From CAZPUI01 sp964415525 (GTDB lineage: Bacteria > Acidobacteriota > Holophagae > Holophagales > Holophagaceae), in the NCBI GenBank assembly GCA_964415525.1, contig CAYQAS010000085.1:1-18404 (forward strand): DNA of 18,404 nt, in the 5' to 3' direction. Below the pieces are notes generated by a model, which saw only the letters and a list, made by a program, of their open reading frames with translations, had not been told where the DNA came from and ran no database searches. The translations under genes and the position numbers were made by a program. Below, in pieces: positions 1 to 5,902 of this stretch; within the stretch, counting starts at the first letter, position 1, and every line of letters starts with the position of its first letter.

Positions 1-76
1 TGGTTGGCGCGAGTGGAATCGAACCACCGACCCCTACCGTGTCAAGGTAGTGCTCTAACCCCTGAGCTACGCGCCA
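1..76 (-). tRNA. tRNA-Val (anticodon GAC), complete
   Basis: Read on the minus strand this folds into a full cloverleaf. The acceptor stem TGGCGCG pairs with CGCGCCA, followed by discriminator A and an encoded CCA end at the left edge of the window. The D arm is GCTC/GAGC, the anticodon stem is CTACC/GGTAG with loop TTGACAC, and the T arm is GGTGG-TTCGATT-CCACT. The central triplet GAC reads GUC/GUU valine codons. No variable-arm expansion or intron is seen. Confidence 0.96.
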
Positions 77-89
77 ATGAGGAACCCTT

Positions 90-118
90 ATGCTAGCGCG
101 GGTTCCACGGCATGTCCA
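90..118 (-). promoter_or_regulatory. sigma70-type promoter of the tRNA-Val gene
   Basis: On the minus strand a -35-like TGGACA (113-118) is separated by exactly 17 bp from a -10-like TAGCAT (90-95). Transcription would start about 7 bp downstream, just before the mature tRNA 5' end at 76. Spacing and position fit a housekeeping promoter. It is predicted from sequence only. Confidence 0.6.
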
Positions 119-489
119 CTGTGGATCTTCTTCAGTCGCTCTTTCCGAAGCGCTCCCAGGAGTGGTCCTCACATTTCCGACCACTGGTGCATCTCAGCGT
201 CGGCCTTCTCCTTCCAAGGCAGGATGGTCTGAGCAGGCGCCACAGCGCGGCGAGCAGAAGCCGGGTGGCGATGCGCAGACTGCGATGTATTGGAAACCTG
301 CAGCTCCCAATACCTCTAGAAACGAGCCTTCGCCTCCGCGCCTTGGGTGATCTTCCGAAATGCTCTTAAAGGAGCCTCTTGTCGGGAATGTCGCACTTTT
401 GATGGGGACAAGCCCCCTCTGGCGGCGCAAAGCAGTGCTTTTCAAGCCGTCGCTTTTCGGGCACGCGGTGATGCAATGCCTTTGTTGCA
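119..489. other. Stretch with no convincing gene
   Basis: Between the tRNA promoter and the argR-like gene no reading frame looks like a real protein. The open frames are short, overlap on both strands, lack ribosome binding sites and give low-complexity Arg/Ser/Pro-rich translations. A small inverted pair TGCAA (472-476) / TTGCA (485-489) lies at the right end. No RNA family was recognised here. Confidence 0.5.
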
Positions 490-520
490 GCCCCCCGACA
501 AGTCGCGCGTCAGGGGGGGC
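490..520 (-). terminator. Possible terminator hairpin downstream of the argR-like gene
   Basis: GCCCCCCGAC (490-499) pairs with GTCAGGGGGGGC (509-520) with one bulged A and a 9-nt loop. It lies about 35 bp beyond the stop codon of the argR-like gene in its direction of transcription. There is no T-tract after the stem, so an intrinsic terminator is only one reading of this GC-rich hairpin. Confidence 0.4.
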
Positions 521-552
521 CGAATGTTTCAAAACACCTCGGAAACGCGCAA

Positions 553-957
553 CTACAGCCCTGCGAGGTAGTCCAGGACCTCCGCCTCCAGGTCATCCAG
601 GCTGCTGGCTTCCTTGGGGGCCACGAAGATCGTGTCGTAGCCGGAGACACTCCCGCCCAGGGACGTCAATCCTGCCTGATCCAGGTCCACCGCCAGGGCC
701 TGGGCCTGTCCCGCTCGGGTCTTGAGGATCAGCAGACAGGGCGCCACCTTGCGCAGGGCCACCGCCCCGATGGCGCGTTCGGGCATGGGCGTTCGATAGA
801 CCCCACCCTGCTTGCGCACCTGAAGACGCTTGAGGCGCCGGCTCAGGGTGCTGAGGGTCAGCTGGAACCCTTCTCCGCGGAGCAGTTCCAACAAGTGGGC
901 CTGGTCACTGATGGCCAGGGTCGTCAGGTGGTGGCGGATGGATTGATCCAGTTGCAT
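553..957 (-). CDS. argR: ArgR-family arginine-responsive transcriptional regulator, short form
   Basis: A 134-residue protein; ArgR/AhrC proteins are usually about 150. The N-terminal winged-helix DNA-binding domain is recognisable at residues 1-60, with the recognition motif TLSTLSRRLKRL (33-44) matching the TQATxSRDLxEL signature. The C-terminal oligomerisation and arginine-binding domain is seen at 73-130 (LLILKTRAGQAQALAVDLD, then GGSVSGYDTIFV). In the family the effector loop reads GDDT; here it is GYDT (G106-Y107-D108), so one of the two conserved Asp residues is Tyr. The chosen ATG follows GGTGGA. An in-frame ATG at 999 would add 14 residues that do not resemble the family. It is divergent from the alanine aminotransferase gene, across a shared region rich in ATGCA half-sites. 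Family assignment is good. Whether it senses arginine is uncertain. Confidence 0.85.
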   Translation of the reverse strand: MQLDQSIRHHLTTLAISDQAHLLELLRGEGFQLTLSTLSRRLKRLQVRKQGGVYRTPMPERAIGAVALRKVAPCLLILKTRAGQAQALAVDLDQAGLTSLGGSVSGYDTIFVAPKEASSLDDLEAEVLDYLAGL

Positions 958-1068
958 GGGTCCACCATGGCGCCATCCATGCAAATGTGCAAATGACATG
1001 CAACACAAATTGCCAATCCGCACACGATAGTTCGGCACGGGTTTCCCTCCCCCTGATGCAAAATTGCA
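952..1068. promoter_or_regulatory. Candidate operator cluster between argR-like and aminotransferase genes
   Basis: The divergent intergenic region carries repeated TGCAA/TTGCA or ATGCA/TGCAT pentamers at 952-957, 979-984, 988-992, 998-1003 and 1056-1068. The last is a near-palindrome, TGCAAAATTGCA (1057-1068). GCAAATG is directly repeated at 981-987 and 989-995. ArgR boxes are built from TGNAT/ATNCA half-sites around an AT core, so these elements could be autoregulatory operators. The match to the enteric 18-bp ARG box is imperfect, and no clear -35/-10 pair was found for either gene. Confidence 0.4.
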
Positions 1069-1108
1069 GCAGACCGGCCTGATCCGGCGCTGCCACAGGA
1101 GCCCTCCC

Positions 1109-2464
1109 ATGACCATCCAGCTCAAGGACCTCGGCAAAGCCGTCCTCGAGACCGAATACGCCGTACGCGGCGCCATCGTGGCCCGGGCGGGAGAGCTCGA
1201 ACGCGAAGGCCGCGAGATCATCTACTGCAACATCGGCAACCCCCAGGCTCTGCAGCAGAAGCCCCTCACCTACCTGCGTCAGGTGCTGGCCCTCTGCCAG
1301 TATCCCGCCCTGATGGAAACGGCCCCCGAGGCCTTCCCCACGGACGTCATCGCCACGGCCAAGGCGCTGCTGACGGGCACGAAGAACGGCATGGGCGCCT
1401 ACTCCGACAGCAAGGGCGTCCGCTTCATCCGCGACGCCGTGGCCCAGTTCATCAGCGACCGCGACGGCATCGAGGCCGATCCCGAGGCCATCTATCTGAC
1501 CGACGGCGCCAGCAAGGGCGTGCAGACCGCCCTGCGCATCCTCATCAGCGGCCCCAACGACGGCATCATGATCCCCATCCCCCAGTACCCGCTCTACAGC
1601 GCCACGATTACGCTCTACGAGGGCAAGCAGGTGGGCTACTACCTGGATGAGGCCCACGACTGGAAGCTCAGCAAGGCGATGCTGGAGGAGAGCCTCCACG
1701 AGGCCCGCCGCTACGGTGTAAAGGTCAAGGCCATCTGCGTGTTGAACCCCGGGAACCCCACGGGTTCGGTGCTGGACCGCGACAACATCGCCATGATCAT
1801 CGACTTCGCCAAGGAGCACGGCCTCGCGATCCTGGCGGACGAGGTCTACCAGGAGAACATCTATCTGGCGGGCGATGAGTTCGTCTCCTTCGCCAAGGTC
1901 ATGGGCGAGAAGAACGAAAAGGACGTCAGCCTCTTCAGCTTCCACAGCTGCTCCAAGGGCTTCCTGGGCGAATGCGGCCAGCGCGGCGGCTTCATGGAGA
2001 TTCGCAACATCCCCGAGGACGTGGTGGCCCAGATCACCAAGCTGCAGTCGGTATCCCTCTGCTCCAACCTCACCGGTCAGGTGGCCACCTACTGCATGGT
2101 GCGCCCGCCCAAGGAAGGCGAACCCAGCCACGCCCAGTACATCGCAGAGCGCGACGAGATCCTCGGCAAGCTCAAGAAGCGCGCCGTGATCCTCGCCGAA
2201 GGCCTGAACAAGATCGACGGCATCCAGTGCAACGTGGTTGCGGGCGCGATGTATGCCTTCCCCCAGGTGAAGCTCCCCGCGGGCCGCACGGATGCCGAGT
2301 ACTGCATGGCCCTGCTGGAAGCCACCGGCATCTGCGTCGTGCCCGGCACGGGCTTCGGGCAGATCCCCGGGACGGCCCACTTCCGTACGACGATTCTGCC
2401 CCCCACCGAGAAGATCCAGGCAGTGGTGCAGAAGCTCGCCGAATTCCAGGCCAGCTACCGCTGA
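1109..2464 (+). CDS. Alanine aminotransferase (class I/II PLP enzyme, eukaryote-like ALT type)
   Basis: A 451-residue PLP enzyme expected to interconvert alanine + 2-oxoglutarate and pyruvate + glutamate in the cytoplasm. The N-terminal YCNIGNPQALQQKPLTYLRQ (39-58) is the hallmark of the animal/plant alanine aminotransferase subgroup (human GPT: IGDAQAMGQRPITFLRQ). The fold-type I landmarks are NPGNPTG (213-219), cofactor-contacting D244 in LADEVYQ, the Schiff-base lysine K283 in SCSKGFLGECGQRGG, and a C-terminal substrate-carboxylate arginine, R426 (FRTTILPP). The ATG at 1109 has AGGAG 7 bases upstream. An upstream in-frame ATG at 1064 would overlap the operator-like palindrome and lacks such a site. 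It is divergent from the argR-like gene, so control by that regulator is plausible but inferred. Confidence 0.88.
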   Translation: MTIQLKDLGKAVLETEYAVRGAIVARAGELEREGREIIYCNIGNPQALQQKPLTYLRQVLALCQYPALMETAPEAFPTDVIATAKALLTGTKNGMGAYSDSKGVRFIRDAVAQFISDRDGIEADPEAIYLTDGASKGVQTALRILISGPNDGIMIPIPQYPLYSATITLYEGKQVGYYLDEAHDWKLSKAMLEESLHEARRYGVKVKAICVLNPGNPTGSVLDRDNIAMIIDFAKEHGLAILADEVYQENIYLAGDEFVSFAKVMGEKNEKDVSLFSFHSCSKGFLGECGQRGGFMEIRNIPEDVVAQITKLQSVSLCSNLTGQVATYCMVRPPKEGEPSHAQYIAERDEILGKLKKRAVILAEGLNKIDGIQCNVVAGAMYAFPQVKLPAGRTDAEYCMALLEATGICVVPGTGFGQIPGTAHFRTTILPPTEKIQAVVQKLAEFQASYR

Positions 2465-2481
2465 TACGCCCCGATCCCGCA

Positions 2482-2516
2482 CAAACCGCCTCGGCGCATC
2501 TTGCCGAGGCGGTTTG
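2482..2516. terminator. Strong hairpin between convergent genes, probably a bidirectional terminator
   Basis: A perfect 14-bp stem CAAACCGCCTCGGC (2482-2495) / GCCGAGGCGGTTTG (2503-2516) with a 7-nt loop begins 17 bp after the aminotransferase stop and ends 15 bp before the stop of the opposing gene. The stem ends in AAA/TTT but no longer T-run follows. It can serve both strands. Confidence 0.75.
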
Positions 2517-2531
2517 CCTATGGGACGGCGA

Positions 2532-3194
2532 TCAACCGACCAACTGGAAGGCCAGGATCGTCCCAAGCAGCATCACCAGAATCTCCAGACCGGCGCGGCC
2601 GAGGATATGCCGCGCAGACAGATCCTCCATGTCCGTCACCAGCCAGGGCAGGACCCCGATGATCATCGCTTCCGCGGCAATCACATAGATCGGTACCACG
2701 CCCAGGATCATCCGGCAGTTGTGGTAGGTCCAGAACCCGGCCCCACGGGCGAGGTATTCGTAGCTGGGCACATAGCTCGCGCCCACCAGCGCCATGATCA
2801 GGGTGGCCCACCCCCGCCCCATCCGCTTCGCAAGAAACCAGGCCACAAACCCCAAGGGCCCCAGCACGACCATCCAGCTGAAGGGCATGTAGAAGGGAGA
2901 GGCCCAGAGGCGCGGCTCCGCAGGATAGACCAGGGTTCCAACGAGGCTCACCGAGTAGGCATCCGCCGCCAGTTCGCCGAAACCCGCGACGATGCCAAAG
3001 ACCGCAAGGCGCAGCAGCAGGGTGTCCCGCCGCCACCCTGCCGCCACCAAGTAGATCGCAACCTGGATGAACGTCAGTCTCGCGGCAGCGGGCCATCCCG
3101 ATCCGTGTCGAGCAGCCGACAGGGTCAAGAGCATGCCCAGGATCGTCATGCCGAGGATCAGGCCCCAGCGCCAGCGGTTGGTTGGCTCGCTCAA
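2532..3194 (-). CDS. Polytopic membrane protein of unknown function, TTG start
   Basis: 220 residues with about seven hydrophobic segments: roughly 11-27, 40-53, 61-74, 100-122, 130-143, 160-182 and 200-218. It is an integral inner-membrane protein with no cleavable signal. Polar positions occur within or near the membrane segments (ELAADAY at about 74-80, PSYEYLARG, FWTYHNCR). I do not recognise a family with confidence. The start is TTG, preceded by GGAG with 6-7 bases spacing. The nearby upstream ATG and GTG are in another frame, whose translation is Gly/Arg-rich and not protein-like. It stands alone between the terminator hairpin and a roughly 300-bp non-coding stretch. No transporter or enzyme motif was seen, so no function is proposed. 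Confidence 0.75.
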   Translation of the reverse strand: MSEPTNRWRWGLILGMTILGMLLTLSAARHGSGWPAAARLTFIQVAIYLVAAGWRRDTLLLRLAVFGIVAGFGELAADAYSVSLVGTLVYPAEPRLWASPFYMPFSWMVVLGPLGFVAWFLAKRMGRGWATLIMALVGASYVPSYEYLARGAGFWTYHNCRMILGVVPIYVIAAEAMIIGVLPWLVTDMEDLSARHILGRAGLEILVMLLGTILAFQLVG

Positions 3195-3493
3195 GGGTCA
3201 CTCCTTCACGAAGGGTCATGCCCTCCTTTCCATCGCCCCATTCCAGCGACCGCCTGAACATCGGCACGGCCATGCCACGCGCTTTCGCAGCCGCACTCGG
3301 CGAAAGCGGTCGTTTCGTGAGCCTCAAAGGACCTTCCGGATCGGAAGGCATGTGCAAGCGACGCCGTCGCGCAGGGCGAGAGAACCACTGACCGCCCCAC
3401 CGCAACCGTTCATCACTTCGGCCGCCCCACGAAGCACCCCTGAGAGAACATGGAAGTCTCCACGCGGCACGACCGCATCCCTGCAGGTTTCCC
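3195..3493. other. Non-coding divergent region upstream of the ABC exporter operon
   Basis: This stretch separates the minus-strand membrane-protein gene from the plus-strand ABC operon and should hold both promoters. No convincing -35/-10 pair was found. A compact inverted repeat CCTTCCG-GAT-CGGAAGG lies at 3332-3348. Short frames here are not protein-like. Confidence 0.45.
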
Positions 3494-4264
3494 ATGATCC
3501 AACTTCAGTCCCTCACCAAGCGCTTCGGTACCCAGACCGCCGTGGACAGCCTCAGCTTCCACATCCCCGCGGGCCAGATCGTAGGCTTCCTCGGGCCCAA
3601 TGGCGCGGGCAAATCCACCACGCTCAAGATGCTCACGGGCATGCTGCAGCCCACCAGCGGCACCGCCACGGTCTGCGGCCACGACCTGCTGCAGGCGCCC
3701 CTGGAGGTAAAGCGGAACGTCGGTTTCGTGCCGGAGAGCGGCGCGGTCTACGAGAGCCTCACCGGGCTCGAATACCTGGAGATGGTGGCGGCCCTCTATG
3801 GCATCGCGCCCATGGCAGCACGGGAGCGCATCGAGCAGTTCCTGACCTTCTTCGATCTCGGCATGGACACCCTCTCCGGCAAGCTCCTGGGAGCCTACTC
3901 CAAGGGCATGCGCCGGAAGGTGGTCATCACCGCCGGGTTGCTCCACAACCCGCAGGTGGTGTTCTTCGATGAGCCCCTGGACGGCCTGGACGCCAATGCC
4001 GCCGTGGGTTTCAAGGCCCTCATCCAGAGCCTCGCCCGGGACGGCCGCACCATCGTCTACAGCTCCCACATCCTCGACGTGGTGGAGAAGGTCTGCGACC
4101 GCGTGCTCCTCATCGATCAGGGGCGCCTCCTCCTGGACGGCGAACCCCACGCGCTGGTGGCGGAGCGGGGCGCCGAAAGCCTCGAACAGCTCTTCACGGA
4201 ACTCACCGGCGGCGGCGCCATCGAGCAGAAGGCCGAGGACTTCGCGCGGAGCTTCGCGCGATGA
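3494..4264 (+). CDS. ABC transporter ATP-binding protein (ABC-2-type exporter)
   Basis: A 256-residue nucleotide-binding subunit that would power the adjacent permease from the cytoplasmic side. Visible motifs are Walker A GPNGAGKST (34-42), signature YSKGM (135-139), Walker B VVFFDEP (155-161), D-loop DGLD and switch H192. The Q-loop glutamine is replaced by glutamate (GFVPE, E81), as in several exporter ATPases of the NatA/CcmA type. The C-terminal tail (about 225-256) is an acidic extension as in the drug or sodium exporter subfamily. The start is preceded only by a weak AGG. The stop codon overlaps the permease ATG (ATGA), which indicates translational coupling. Substrate is unknown. Confidence 0.9.
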   Translation: MIQLQSLTKRFGTQTAVDSLSFHIPAGQIVGFLGPNGAGKSTTLKMLTGMLQPTSGTATVCGHDLLQAPLEVKRNVGFVPESGAVYESLTGLEYLEMVAALYGIAPMAARERIEQFLTFFDLGMDTLSGKLLGAYSKGMRRKVVITAGLLHNPQVVFFDEPLDGLDANAAVGFKALIQSLARDGRTIVYSSHILDVVEKVCDRVLLIDQGRLLLDGEPHALVAERGAESLEQLFTELTGGGAIEQKAEDFARSFAR

Positions 4265-5895
4265 GCCCGCACCCGGTCGCGATGCATCAAGACCTCAACG
4301 ACCCGAGCAAGGCCCTCCGCCGTCTCTTTCTGACCCTCTTTCTACGGGGCCGCGGCGCCCGCGGCCTGGATCCGAACAAGGCCCCCACCACCGTCGGCCG
4401 GAAGCTGATGCTCTCCCTGCTCCTCTACGGGGCCATGGGCTGCCTGGGGCTGATGTTCATCCACCAGCCGGTCTTCGGCTTCGCGGCCTACCTGCACGCC
4501 ATGACCTTCGTCTTCGTCGGCATGTTCGTGGCCAGCTCCTCCGGCGAGGTGCTCTTCAACAAGGAAGAGGCGGACATCCTGCTCCACCGCCCCATCGCGC
4601 CCGCCACGCTCCTCTGGGCCAAGATGCGGGTGCTGGTGGAAGTCTCCCTCTGGCTCGCCGGGGCATTCAATCTTGCGGGGCTCCTGGGCGGTCTCTTCGC
4701 TTTCCGCCACGGCGTGCGATTCGCCCTGGCCCACGTGGCCTCCACGATGCTCCTCGCCCTCTTCACGGTAGGTGTGGTGGTGCTGCTCTACCAGGTCTGC
4801 CTGAGGCGCTTTGGGCGGGAGCGCCTGGATGCACTCATGACCACGGCGCAGGTGCTCGTGGGCATCGGCGCGGCCCTGGCGGGCCAGCTGCCTCGGCTAA
4901 TGATGGACGGCGCCCGGCTTCCCGCCAGCCTCGGGCTGAAGACCTGGTGGCTCGGCTTCCTGCCCCCGGCGTGGTTCGCGGGTCTCGACGATGCCGTCCA
5001 CGGGGGCGCCTCCCCCTGGTCCTGGCTGCTGGCGGCCATCGCAGTGGGCGTCACGGCGCTGGTGCTCTGGCTCGCCTTTGGGCGGCTGGCGGATACCTAC
5101 GGCACCGGACTGCAAACCTTGAACGAGCACGTGGGCAGCAAATCCTCCGCGAACCCGAGCCGCGCCTGGTATCTCCGCATCGCCGATCTGCCGCTCCTGC
5201 GGACCTGGCTCCAGGATCCCGTCACCCGGGCCTCCTTCCGCCTCACCACCGCCTACATCTTCCGGGATCGCGAAGTGAAGCTGCGGCTCTTCCCGGGCCT
5301 CGCGCCCTTCCTCGTGATGCCCCTCGTCTCCATCCTCCAGGAAGCGGGCAAGGCGGGCGGCGGCAAGGGCTTCGGCTTTGCCCTACTCGTGGCCTTCCTG
5401 GGCATCATCCCCATGACCGCCCTCTCCATCCTGCAGCACTCGGCCCAGTGGCAAGCGGCGGACCTCTTTCGCGTCGCGCCCCTGGAAGGCCCAGGTCGCC
5501 TCTGTGACGGTGCCCGCCGCGCGGTGCTCGTCTGCCTGGTGCTCCCGATGGTGCTGCTCACGGCAACCGCCCTGCTGGCCATCCCCGCAACCCGCCAGCA
5601 CTGGCCCCTGCTCCTTCCGGGCCTGCTCCTCATTCCCGCCTGTGGTCGCATCCCGGGCGGCAACGGCTGGGAACCGCCCCTCTCCGTCGCCGTGGAGGAA
5701 GCCAAGAGCGCCAGTCGCATCGGATGGGGTGTCTTGGCGATGTTCGCCTCCATGGGCATCGCCGGAGTCGCGCTATTGGCCCGCCACTTCCATGTCTTCG
5801 GCTGGTTCCTGCTCGTGGAAGGCCTGGCCGCAGGCTCCCTCTACCTGGGACTGAAGCGCCGCATGGCGCAGCACCGCTGGCAAAGTCAGGGCTGA
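4261..5895 (+). CDS. ABC-2-type transporter permease
   Basis: A 544-residue membrane subunit with roughly ten or more hydrophobic segments, including about 48-67, 73-92, 122-145, 157-179, 195-210, 257-275, 345-362, 372-392, 424-446, 451-465 and 490-527. An amphipathic segment reading FNKEEADILLHRPIAPATLL (at about 98-117) is typical of the large ABC_tran_2 permease group, where an acidic stretch is followed by LPIS/RPI. It starts inside the stop codon of the ATPase gene, so the two form an exporter operon. It ends 7 bp from the convergent TonB-receptor stop with no terminator in between. The exported substrate cannot be read from the sequence. Confidence 0.82.
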   Translation: MSPHPVAMHQDLNDPSKALRRLFLTLFLRGRGARGLDPNKAPTTVGRKLMLSLLLYGAMGCLGLMFIHQPVFGFAAYLHAMTFVFVGMFVASSSGEVLFNKEEADILLHRPIAPATLLWAKMRVLVEVSLWLAGAFNLAGLLGGLFAFRHGVRFALAHVASTMLLALFTVGVVVLLYQVCLRRFGRERLDALMTTAQVLVGIGAALAGQLPRLMMDGARLPASLGLKTWWLGFLPPAWFAGLDDAVHGGASPWSWLLAAIAVGVTALVLWLAFGRLADTYGTGLQTLNEHVGSKSSANPSRAWYLRIADLPLLRTWLQDPVTRASFRLTTAYIFRDREVKLRLFPGLAPFLVMPLVSILQEAGKAGGGKGFGFALLVAFLGIIPMTALSILQHSAQWQAADLFRVAPLEGPGRLCDGARRAVLVCLVLPMVLLTATALLAIPATRQHWPLLLPGLLLIPACGRIPGGNGWEPPLSVAVEEAKSASRIGWGVLAMFASMGIAGVALLARHFHVFGWFLLVEGLAAGSLYLGLKRRMAQHRWQSQG

Positions 5896-5902
5896 TCCTC
5901 GT

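Noticed and set aside
194..532. Possible small genes between the tRNA and the argR-like gene
   Set aside because: Frames on both strands overlap, have no ribosome binding sites and give low-complexity translations without domains.
905..2566. 553-residue minus-strand open frame overlapping the aminotransferase gene
   Set aside because: It is the antisense shadow of a clearly real gene in GC-rich DNA; its translation is His/Gly/Leu/Asp-rich with no family features.
3332..3348. CCTTCCG-GAT-CGGAAGG as a terminator or operator
   Set aside because: Three-base loop, no T-tract and no gene end nearby on either strand; could be chance in GC-rich sequence.
2518..3495. 325-residue minus-strand frame overlapping the membrane-protein gene
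   Set aside because: Its Gly/Arg-rich text is not protein-like, while the other minus frame gives seven good membrane segments and has a matching ribosome binding site.
5896..5902. Terminator between the ABC permease and TonB receptor genes
   Set aside because: Only 7 bp separate the stops and no stem-loop with a T-run was found there.
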